The notes under the pieces were generated by a model. That model had not been told where the DNA came from, searched no databases, and was given only the letters and a program-made list of their open reading frames with translations. 7,129 bases of DNA from assembly GCA_021849995.1 (NCBI GenBank), contig JAJZSC010000169.1, positions 1-7,129 on the forward strand, given 5' to 3'. Positions within the stretch are counted from its first letter, which is position 1. The number at the start of each line of letters is the position of its first letter. A program made the position numbers and the translations under genes. Origin of the DNA: Bacillota bacterium. Lineage in GTDB: Bacteria; Bacillota; Desulfitobacteriia; Desulfitobacteriales; Desulfitobacteriaceae. Positions 1 through 5,377 of the stretch are shown piece after piece.

Positions 1-97
1 TTTTGTCATATCGATTTTTTTGTGACGGAACTAAATTTTTATGGAAGTGAGCCATATTTTTAAGGTTTAGGGTTTAAATAATTTAAGGAATGGAAAT

Positions 98-148
98 CCT
101 CCTAGAGTAGGCAGCTTTGTAAACATTAAAGCTGTAAGATCAAGGAGG
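98..148 (+). promoter_or_regulatory. Structured 5' leader of the cold-shock gene with possible ribosome-binding-site lock
   Basis: A perfect 7-bp hairpin, CAGCTTT (112-118) with AAAGCTG (128-134) and a 9-nt loop, lies just before the ribosome binding site AAGGAGG (142-148). Outside it, CCTCCT (98-103) is fully complementary to AGGAGG (143-148), so the two halves can close an extended stem separated from the inner hairpin by a mostly unpaired 8x8 internal loop. In that fold the Shine-Dalgarno sequence is hidden. An alternative pairing AGGA (86-89) with TCCT (97-100) would release it. Temperature-responsive leaders are known for some cold-shock genes; that this leader acts that way is inference. 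I see no convincing sigma-A promoter in 1-97. Confidence 0.4.
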
Positions 149-158
149 TTGTTTTTAG

Positions 159-362
159 GTGCTCGGTAAAGTCAAATGGTTTAGCAAACAAAAAGGCTAT
201 GGATTCATTGAAGGAGAGAGTGGCAGGGACATCTTCGTTCATTATTCATCTATAGTCGGAGACGGTTTCAAGACTTTGGATGAAGGACAGGGTGTAGAAT
301 TCGATGTAATAGTTGGGCCACGTGGGGAGCAGGCTGCTAATGTTTCCCGGAGTACACATTAA
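159..362 (+). CDS. csp: Cold-shock domain protein (CspA/CspB family), 67 aa
   Basis: Small single-domain nucleic-acid-binding protein that coats single-stranded RNA and keeps mRNA unstructured, acting in the cytoplasm. The whole 67-residue chain is one cold-shock domain, the usual family length. Residues 3-9 (GKVKWFS) are the typical start of the fold. RNP1 is KGYGFIE at 12-18, with Tyr14 where many members have Phe. RNP2 is DIFVHYS at 24-30, with Tyr29 instead of the common Phe. The end (EQAANV, 57-62) also fits the family. The GTG start at 159 is the only reasonable one: an in-frame TAG lies at 156-158, and AAGGAGG (142-148) sits 10 nt upstream. The gene stands alone, with its own terminator downstream and a structured leader upstream. 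The paralogue (cspA, B, C or D) cannot be told from sequence alone. Confidence 0.96.
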   Translation: MLGKVKWFSKQKGYGFIEGESGRDIFVHYSSIVGDGFKTLDEGQGVEFDVIVGPRGEQAANVSRSTH

Positions 363-433
363 ACTGAAGTATGCGTAAATTTATGTCGCATTTATCCTGA
401 CACAGATTAAAAAATGCTTTTCTGAATGGTATA

Positions 434-480
434 AGAAAGCGGAATCGTTGAAATACTTACATCGATTCTGCTTTTCTGTT
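434..480 (+). terminator. Rho-independent terminator after the cold-shock gene
   Basis: An inverted repeat pairs AGAAAGCGGAATCG (434-447) with CGATTCTGCTTTTCT (463-477). It gives about 13-14 bp with one G-T wobble and one bulge near the base, and a 15-nt loop. The 3' arm and what follows are T-rich (CTTTTCTGTT, 471-480), though the T-run is interrupted. The position between csp and the hpf promoter fits termination of a monocistronic csp transcript. Confidence 0.65.
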
Positions 481-503
481 AGTGATGTTATATTAATTCT
501 TAA

Positions 504-530
504 GCAGGATTTTTTCTCATCATAGGGAAT
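504..530 (+). promoter_or_regulatory. Sigma-H (Spo0H)-type promoter of hpf
   Basis: GCAGGATTT (504-512) and AGGGAAT (524-530), separated by exactly 11 nt, match at every defined position the Bacillus subtilis sigma-H consensus as I recall it (RnAGGAwWW, N11-12, RnnGAAT). Transcription would begin near 537, leaving about 30 nt before the hpf ATG, enough for its ribosome binding site. The B. subtilis orthologue (yvyD) is known to be transcribed by sigma-H and sigma-B. GGGAAT (525-530) also resembles a sigma-B -10, but no GTTT-type -35 lies at the right distance, so sigma-H is the better reading. Confidence 0.7.
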
Positions 531-565
531 ATTATAGTTATACCAGTAAAAAGGGGGTTAATCTA

Positions 566-1096
566 ATGAACATCATAATTCGCGGTAAACATATTGAAGT
601 CACAGATGCCCTAAAAGAGTACGTATTGAAAAGAGTGGGAAAACTAGACAAATACTCTGACGAATTTATGGATGTACAAGTCACTTTACTGGTTGAACGT
701 GGCCGACACCGAGTAGAAGTAACTGCGCCAATAAATGGTTTGATCTTACGCGGTGAAGAAGAAACAGCTGATATGTATTCTTCTATAGACCTGGTTATCG
801 AAAAACTAGAGCGTCAAATTGACAAATATCGGACCAGGATCGCCAAGAGAATGCGCAGCAGGATGCTTAAAGATCATGAAACAGAACATCCCGTTCTAGA
901 CAGAGCAGATGATTCAGAAACCGTAGTAAAGAGCAAGAAGTTTGCAGTAAAGCCAATGTCGGTTGATGAAGCCATTATGCAGATGAATCTCATCGGACAT
1001 AATTTCTTTGTTTTTACAAATGACGAAAATCATAAGATGAATGTCGTATACCGGAGAAATAATGGTGATTATGGCTTGCTTGAACCGGAGGCATAG
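566..1096 (+). CDS. hpf: Ribosome hibernation promoting factor, long form (HPF/YvyD), 176 aa
   Basis: Binds the decoding region of the 30S subunit during slow growth and stationary phase, and pairs ribosomes into inactive 100S dimers. Residues 1 to about 100 form the N-terminal ribosome-binding domain (start MNIIIRGKHIEVTDALK; basic helix around 84-102 with many Arg/Lys). A charged linker follows at about 103-121. Residues about 122-174 are the C-terminal dimerisation domain (KKFAVKPM at 124-131, then MSVDEAI and NFFVF). Having both domains makes it the long Firmicute type rather than the short enterobacterial HPF. The ATG at 566 has AAGGGGG (551-557) 8 nt upstream. It follows a sigma-H-type promoter and is separated from secA by a strong hairpin, so it is probably transcribed alone. 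The placement just before secA is shared with many Firmicutes. Confidence 0.97.
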   Translation: MNIIIRGKHIEVTDALKEYVLKRVGKLDKYSDEFMDVQVTLLVERGRHRVEVTAPINGLILRGEEETADMYSSIDLVIEKLERQIDKYRTRIAKRMRSRMLKDHETEHPVLDRADDSETVVKSKKFAVKPMSVDEAIMQMNLIGHNFFVFTNDENHKMNVVYRRNNGDYGLLEPEA

Positions 1097-1120
1097 TTTT
1101 CTTGCATGTCATAAGTAAGC

Positions 1121-1163
1121 CTAAAGGAAAAGGATTCGCAATAGCGAGTCCTTTTACCTTTAG
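1121..1163 (+). terminator. Strong hairpin terminator between hpf and secA
   Basis: CTAAAGGAAAAGGATTCGC (1121-1139) pairs with the segment 1144-1163 through about 19 bp, interrupted only by a bulged A at 1156 and one G-T wobble, with an AATA loop (1140-1143). The inner GC-rich part (GGATTCGC with GCGAGTCC, 1132-1151) is followed by TTTTACCTTT (1152-1161), which can serve as the U-run; the matching A-run on the 5' side allows full closure. It starts 25 nt after the hpf stop, so it should end the hpf transcript. Confidence 0.75.
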
Positions 1164-1184
1164 TAAATACTTCTTGAACTATGG

Positions 1185-1213
1185 TTGCACCCTTGTATTC
1201 GGAATGTTAGAAT
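1185..1213 (+). promoter_or_regulatory. Sigma-A extended -10 promoter of secA
   Basis: TTGCAC (1185-1190) and TAGAAT (1208-1213) are separated by exactly 17 nt. The -10 box matches 5 of 6 consensus positions and is preceded by TGT (1205-1207), an extended -10 element that offsets the weak 3' half of the -35 box. A start near 1220 gives a leader of about 30 nt to the ATG at 1250. The ATG at 1232 would be left with only about 12 nt of leader, which helps choose the secA start. Confidence 0.6.
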
Positions 1214-1249
1214 GAAGTGATACCCTAGGATATGGAAAGGTGGATATAC

Positions 1250-3748
1250 ATGGGGTTTTTTAAGAATCTTTTTGATGATAACAGCCGCGAAATAAAAAAA
1301 TATCAGAAACGTGTTCAAGTTATAAACTCCTTAGAGCCGGAAATCTCTGCTTTAGATGATGAAGCACTTAGGGGCAAAACAGTTGAATTCCGCCAAAGGT
1401 TGGAGCAAGGTGAAAAACTCGACGATCTTTTACCAGAGGCTTTTGCAGTTGTTCGCGAGGCGTCTAAACGTGTGCTCGGACTTCGCCATTACGATGTTCA
1501 GCTTATCGGGGGTATGGTCTTAAACGATGGGCGCATCGCCGAGATGAGGACTGGAGAAGGTAAAACCCTGGTCGCCACCTTGCCTTCTTATCTTAATGCA
1601 CTCACTGGGCGGGGAGTTCATGTTGTCACAGTCAACGACTATCTCGCTCGCAGGGATGCTGAGTGGATGGGGCAGATACATCGGTTTTTGGGTCTGACTG
1701 TTGGCTTAATTTTACACGGACTAAGCTATGCTGAACGAAGAGCAAGCTATGCTGCCGATATAACTTATGGAACCAACAATGAATATGGCTTTGATTACCT
1801 GCGTGACAACATGGTTACAAGTCCGGAAGGCCTGGTTCAACGCGAGCTTAATTATGCTATCGTGGATGAGGTAGACTCAATATTAATTGATGAAGCCAGG
1901 ACACCGCTTATTATTTCCGGTGAAGCGGACAAGCCCACGGAATTGTATTACAGAGTTGCCAAGGTTATTCCCAGACTAAGGCCTCAGGATGACTATAATG
2001 TTAATGAGAAAGACAGAGTGGTCACCCTTACAGAGCATGGTGTCAGCCGGGTTGAAAGTATGTTGGGAATCGATAACCTTTATGAGGATATTCATACAGA
2101 AGTAGCGCATCATGTAAACCAAGCACTTAAAGCGCATACTTTATTTAAGCGTGACCGAGATTACGTAATTAAAGACGGTCAAGTAATCATTGTTGATGAA
2201 TTTACCGGACGGCTCATGTTTGGCCGCCGGTATAGTGAAGGTTTACATCAGGCTATTGAAGCTAAGGAAAACGTCAAGATCGAGAAAGAGTCTCAGACCT
2301 TAGCTACAATTACATTCCAGAATTTCTTTAGGATGTATGACAAACTCAGTGGTATGACCGGTACCGCGATGACAGAAGAACCAGAGTTCAAGAAGATTTA
2401 TAACCTGGATGTAGTAGAGATACCTACCAACAGGCCTATGATACGTAAAGATATGCCGGATGTAGTCTACCGTACAGAAGACGGGAAGTTTAAGGCAGTA
2501 GTGGAAAGTATAATTGAACTCCACCGCCAGGGACAGCCTGTTCTGGTAGGAACCATTTCAATTGAAAAGTCTGAGCGCCTTAGCTCCATGCTTGAGAGAA
2601 GAGGGATACCTCATCAGGTTTTAAATGCTAAACACCATGAGCGGGAAGCAGAGATTGTCGCTGATGCAGGGCAAAAGGGAATGGTCACAATTGCCACCAA
2701 CATGGCAGGGCGTGGTACTGACATTATCTTGGGTGAAACTGTTCCGGAATTAGGCGGTCTTCATATCATAGGTACTGAGCGTCACGAATCCAGACGGATT
2801 GATAACCAGCTCCGCGGACGTGCTGGACGTCAGGGAGACCCGGGTTCCTCTCAGTTTTTCATCTCTCTGGAAGACGATTTGATGCGGTTGTTTGGTGCCG
2901 AGAATATCATGGGCCTAATGGATAAATTAGGGATGGATGATTCTATTCCGATTGAATCCAAAATGATTTCCCGCTCGATCGAAACAGCCCAGCGCCGGGT
3001 AGAAAACCGCAACTTCGATATCCGTAAACACGTATTAGAGTACGATGATGTCATGAACCAGCAGCGTGAAGTTATTTACGGCCAGCGCAGGGCGGTTCTG
3101 ATGGGTGAAAATTTGAGAGACAATATCATCGACATGATTGAAAAGGTCATAGACGATACGATTCAAATGTTCAGTGGGGACAGCCAATTCCCGGAAGAGT
3201 GGGATCTACCGAGCTTCTTGGAGTATTGTGAAAATCAATTCCTCCCTGGACACAAGCTTACTGCTGATCAGATCTCAAAACTCACTAAAGAAGAAGTCAC
3301 GGAACTTTTACTTGATGAAACCCTCGACTTGTATAACCATCGGGAGGAAATGTTTGGCTCCGGGTTAATGCGTGAAATTGAAAGAGCAGTAATGCTTCAG
3401 GTCGTGGATAGTAAGTGGATGGATCATCTTGATGCAATGGACATGCTTCGAGAAGGTATCGGTTTACGGGCCTACGGTCAGCGTGACCCATTAGTAGAGT
3501 ACAAGCACGAAGCCTTCGACATGTTTGATGGTATGATCAACTCTATTAGAGAGGATATCATCCGTTATCTGGTTAGAGTTACCCCCCAGATTACAGAGCA
3601 AGTGCCGGAAGAGCCTCAAAATATCAGTACCAACCGCGATCAAGAGGAACCAGCTCGCCCTGTGCATACTGGCCAGCAAATCGGCCGCAATGATCCATGT
3701 CCCTGTGGGAGCGGCAAGAAGTACAAGAAGTGTTGTGGAAGCAACTAG
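1250..3748 (+). CDS. secA: Preprotein translocase ATPase SecA, 832 aa
   Basis: Motor ATPase that pushes unfolded preproteins through the SecYEG channel at the cytoplasmic membrane. Walker A is RTGEGKT (100-106) and Walker B is DEVD (206-209), followed by LIDEARTPLI. GMTGTA (368-373) begins the second half of the motor, then NMAGRGTDI (484-492) and the Q/RGRAGRQGDPG arginine-finger region (about 520-532). The scaffold and wing regions follow (about 570-775), then a linker rich in Pro/Glu. The C-terminal zinc-binding tail has Cys817, Cys819, Cys828 and Cys829, used in the family for SecB or ribosome/lipid contact. Length and domain order are normal for Firmicute SecA. I chose the ATG at 1250 (MGFFKNLFDD): AAAGGTGG (1236-1243) is 6 nt upstream and typical SecA proteins begin this way. 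The in-frame ATG at 1232 would add six residues but its possible ribosome binding site is too close. Confidence 0.98.
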   Translation: MGFFKNLFDDNSREIKKYQKRVQVINSLEPEISALDDEALRGKTVEFRQRLEQGEKLDDLLPEAFAVVREASKRVLGLRHYDVQLIGGMVLNDGRIAEMRTGEGKTLVATLPSYLNALTGRGVHVVTVNDYLARRDAEWMGQIHRFLGLTVGLILHGLSYAERRASYAADITYGTNNEYGFDYLRDNMVTSPEGLVQRELNYAIVDEVDSILIDEARTPLIISGEADKPTELYYRVAKVIPRLRPQDDYNVNEKDRVVTLTEHGVSRVESMLGIDNLYEDIHTEVAHHVNQALKAHTLFKRDRDYVIKDGQVIIVDEFTGRLMFGRRYSEGLHQAIEAKENVKIEKESQTLATITFQNFFRMYDKLSGMTGTAMTEEPEFKKIYNLDVVEIPTNRPMIRKDMPDVVYRTEDGKFKAVVESIIELHRQGQPVLVGTISIEKSERLSSMLERRGIPHQVLNAKHHEREAEIVADAGQKGMVTIATNMAGRGTDIILGETVPELGGLHIIGTERHESRRIDNQLRGRAGRQGDPGSSQFFISLEDDLMRLFGAENIMGLMDKLGMDDSIPIESKMISRSIETAQRRVENRNFDIRKHVLEYDDVMNQQREVIYGQRRAVLMGENLRDNIIDMIEKVIDDTIQMFSGDSQFPEEWDLPSFLEYCENQFLPGHKLTADQISKLTKEEVTELLLDETLDLYNHREEMFGSGLMREIERAVMLQVVDSKWMDHLDAMDMLREGIGLRAYGQRDPLVEYKHEAFDMFDGMINSIREDIIRYLVRVTPQITEQVPEEPQNISTNRDQEEPARPVHTGQQIGRNDPCPCGSGKKYKKCCGSN

Positions 3749-3749
3749 A

Positions 3750-3846
3750 GCTGCTATGAAAAGTAGAGGTTCGAAGTTCGAGTGGAAGGGATTCTTTAGA
3801 GGCTCAGAAGGGCTTCGGTGGCATTTTCATCATCTTGGAAAGCAGC
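3750..3846 (+). other. Foldable segment between secA and prfB
   Basis: GCTGCTATGAAAA (3750-3762) is complementary, in two consecutive blocks, to TTTTCAT (3824-3830) and AGCAGC (3841-3846), with a 10-nt bulge between them. Inside, TCGAAG (3771-3776) can pair with CTTCGG (3813-3818). Together these would fold most of the secA-prfB gap into one arm starting right after the secA stop. There is no canonical terminator here: the nearest T-run (3858-3863) is 11 nt beyond the stem and follows a TATAAT box. It could be a secA 3' end structure, a processing site or chance. Confidence 0.3.
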
Positions 3847-3852
3847 CGATAG

Positions 3853-3858
3853 TATAAT
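3853..3858 (+). promoter_or_regulatory. Possible -10 box of a prfB promoter
   Basis: A perfect TATAAT lies 25 nt before the prfB GTG. The -35 side is poor: TTGGAA (3835-3840) is only 12 nt away, and the best 17-18 nt candidate (TCATCT, 3829-3834) barely matches. prfB may have its own weak promoter here or be read through from secA. Confidence 0.3.
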
Positions 3859-3883
3859 TTTTTAAACGGAAGGTGATAAAGAC

Positions 3884-4988
3884 GTGTTATCAGACTGGAA
3901 ACGGGAAATAGAAGATTTAGCAATGCGCTTAGCAGATTTGAGGGTTTCTCTTTGACATAGTTCAAAGGGAAGAAAAGATAAACGCTTTAGAAGCTGAGCT
4001 CCAGAGACCGGATTTTTGGGATGATCCCGCTTCGGCTCAAAAATTTATGCAGGAACTTGCTTATCAGCAAGGCAAAGTCAAAACCTATCAAGGGCTGAAA
4101 GCTCAGGTTGAAGATATAACTGCACTTTGGCAACTGGCTGTAGAAGAGGATGATGTTTCCCTTGAACCGGAAATAGAACAGGCAGTTAAGAATCTCAAAC
4201 AAGAGTTTGAGAGATTAGAGCTCGAAATCTTGCTTAGCGGTCCCTATGATCGAAACAATGCCATTGTAACACTGCATGCCGGTGCCGGTGGCACAGAAGC
4301 CCAGGATTGGGTCCAGATGCTTTACCGGATGTATGTGCGCTGGGGGGAGGGGCGAGGCTATAAAGTGGATACCCTCGACTTACTACCCGGAGACGAGGCT
4401 GGTATCAAGAGTGTCACCCTTTCTTTTACAGGGGAAAATGCTTATGGTTACGCCAAAGCAGAAAAAGGAGTCCATCGCCTTGTAAGAATTTCACCCTTTG
4501 ATGCTTCCGGGCGTCGTCATACCTCCTTCGCATCAGTAGATGTTATGCCTGAGGTGGCAGAGGATTCCGAGATCAATATCGACCCGGAAGAATTGAAGGT
4601 TGATACCTATAGATCGGGTGGGGCAGGTGGCCAGCATGTTAATAAGACTGACTCGGCCGTCCGTATCACTCACTTGCCTACGGGAATCGTAGTTCAGTGC
4701 CAAAGCGAGCGCTCGCAAATTCAGAATCGCGCTGTATGTATGAGGATTCTACAAGCTAAGCTCCTGGAATTAAAGCGTAAGCAACAAGAAGATGAGCTAT
4801 CTGAGATTCGCGGAGAACAGCAGGATATAGCTTGGGGAAGTCAAATACGCTCATACGTCTTTCACCCCTATAGTATGGTGAAAGACCACAGGACTAACGT
4901 AGAGACCGGTAATGTAAATGCAGTAATGGACGGAGAAATCGATGAGTTTATAGCTGCCTACTTGCAACAGTCTAAAGAAGTTAAATAG
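3884..4988 (+). CDS. prfB: Peptide chain release factor 2 (RF2), made by +1 programmed frameshift, 367 aa
   Basis: Recognises UGA and UAA in the ribosomal A site and triggers release of the finished protein. The gene is two overlapping frames. The first, from GTG 3884, encodes 23 residues (start MLSDWKREIEDL, end LADLRVSL) and stops at TGA 3953-3955. The second resumes at GAC 3954 and runs to TAG 4986-4988. Joining 3884-3952 with 3954-4988 gives 367 aa, the normal RF2 length, and restores the N-terminal coiled-coil domain 1. The RF2-specific SPF anticodon tripeptide is at 203-205 (4491-4499) and the catalytic GGQ at 248-250 (4626-4634), close to their E. coli positions. The start is supported by AAGGTGAT (3870-3877) 6 nt upstream and by similarity to the start of Bacillus RF2. 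A gene caller that ignores the shift would begin at ATG 4047 and lose 54 residues. Gene order after secA is the usual Firmicute one. Confidence 0.97.
3940..3956 (+). promoter_or_regulatory. Programmed +1 frameshift (recoding) site of prfB
   Basis: CTT TGA C (3950-3956) is the slippery core conserved in nearly all frameshifting prfB genes: Leu-tRNA slips from CUU to UUU while the in-frame UGA waits for RF2, so low RF2 favours the shift and RF2 autoregulates its own synthesis. The upstream Shine-Dalgarno-like stimulator is unusual. The E. coli form is AGGGGG followed by TAT; here the same positions read AGGGTT TCT (3941-3949). Only GAGGG (3940-3944) remains to pair with 16S rRNA, and it lies further from the CTT than normal. 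Confidence 0.93.
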
Positions 4989-5033
4989 AAGTCAGATAAA
5001 TAATATTTGGGGAACATGTAAATCTTATACTAG

Positions 5034-5062
5034 AAGCGGACTATTCCGTAGTCCGCTTTTTT
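5034..5062 (+). terminator. Rho-independent terminator of prfB
   Basis: AAGCGGACTA (5034-5043) pairs perfectly with TAGTCCGCTT (5049-5058) around a 5-nt loop (TTCCG), followed at once by an unbroken run of six T (5057-5062). It begins 46 nt after the prfB stop and separates prfB from the transketolase genes. Confidence 0.92.
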
Positions 5063-5084
5063 ATACATTCAGAAAGTATATATC

Positions 5085-5154
5085 TGTGGTCGGCATAACG
5101 GCAACTAAGACTTCCGCCTGCGTCTAAGGACTTGGCGCAAGCCAAGTTTTGTTT
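5085..5154 (+). other. GC-richer intergenic segment ending in a GCAA-loop hairpin and T-run
   Basis: ACTTGGC (5130-5136) and GCCAAGT (5141-5147) form a perfect 7-bp stem capped by GCAA, a stable GNRA tetraloop, followed by TTTTGTTT (5147-5154), so it reads as an intrinsic terminator. It lies 68 nt past the prfB terminator with no gene between. The stretch before it (5085-5129) is clearly richer in G and C (about 55%) than the AT-rich flanks and could add a small stem AGAC/GTCT (5108-5111 with 5122-5125). It may be a back-up terminator, the 3' end of a small RNA, or a copy of a dispersed intergenic repeat. I do not recognise a riboswitch class. Confidence 0.45.
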
Positions 5155-5211
5155 ATGTAATAGTGTACTTAAAAATTACAATCTTACAGATTTACCCAAT
5201 TATTTTTTCCA

Positions 5212-5238
5212 TTGCTTTTTACGGAATGAAAGTATAAT
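5212..5238 (+). promoter_or_regulatory. Possible sigma-A promoter of the transketolase operon
   Basis: TATAAT (5233-5238) is a perfect -10 box. TTGCTT (5212-5217) is the best -35, with a short 15-nt spacer. Transcription near 5245 would give an untranslated leader of about 130 nt before the first transketolase gene, including the hairpin at 5326-5361. Two terminator-like hairpins lie upstream, so the operon needs a promoter in this gap; this is the best candidate. I saw nothing else convincing in 5155-5325. Confidence 0.45.
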
Positions 5239-5325
5239 AGTTTTTTGGTGCAGTAAATGGCAAACAACAATGAACAAGAGAAGACAAATTTTGAAATTAG
5301 TCCATAACGCTATATAGCACCTGCA

Positions 5326-5361
5326 AATTTACTAAATCAGCCATTCTATGGCTGTTAAATT
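5326..5361 (+). promoter_or_regulatory. Hairpin in the transketolase operon leader, next to the ribosome binding site
   Basis: CAGCCAT (5338-5344) and ATGGCTG (5348-5354) form a perfect 7-bp stem with a 3-nt loop. AATTTA (5326-5331) with TAAATT (5356-5361) can extend it past an asymmetric internal loop. It ends 2 nt before the ribosome binding site AAGGAGG (5364-5370), which is left exposed. There is no T-run, so it is not a terminator. It might stabilise the 5' end or be a protein or RNA binding site. Confidence 0.4.
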
Positions 5362-5377
5362 CTAAGGAGGGACTCAA

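Noticed and set aside
1..55. Minus-strand frame open to the left edge from an ATG at 55-53
   Set aside because: Eighteen codons are open, but no ribosome binding site lies just upstream on that strand and the stretch is too short and AT-rich to judge.
1..63. Plus-strand frame open from the left edge to TAA 61-63, as the tail of an upstream gene
   Set aside because: Only 20 codons with no recognisable family match; composition looks intergenic.
388..421. Weak hairpin GCATTT/AAATGC followed by TTTT, directly after csp
   Set aside because: The 6-bp AT-rich stem with an 18-nt loop is too weak; the inverted repeat at 434-477 is a far better terminator.
1232..1249. Upstream in-frame ATG that would extend SecA by six residues
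   Set aside because: Its only possible ribosome binding site (CTAGGA, 1225-1230) is 1 nt away, the predicted transcript starts about 12 nt before it, and the strong AAAGGTGG fits the ATG at 1250, which gives a typical SecA N-terminus.
2300..2524. Minus-strand open frame inside secA
   Set aside because: Shadow of the secA coding sequence, without a ribosome binding site or recognisable product. The same holds for the other antisense frames within secA, prfB and the transketolase genes.
3884..3955. prfB as a pseudogene broken by a frameshift
   Set aside because: The break is exactly at the conserved recoding site, and both frames match RF2 without other damage.
4047..4988. RF2 starting at the internal ATG 4047 as a 313-aa protein
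   Set aside because: It would lack most of domain 1. The upstream frame, the CTT TGA C site and the ribosome binding site before GTG 3884 show the full frameshifted gene.
5257..5307. 16-codon reading frame (MANNNEQEKTNFEISP) as a leader peptide
   Set aside because: It lies downstream of the possible promoter with a plausible composition, but only a weak GGTG (5247-5250) precedes it, and it shows no run of regulatory codons or attenuator downstream.
5132..5317. 61-codon open frame in the prfB-transketolase gap
   Set aside because: It begins inside the GCAA hairpin, has no ribosome binding site, crosses a predicted promoter, and encodes no recognisable protein.
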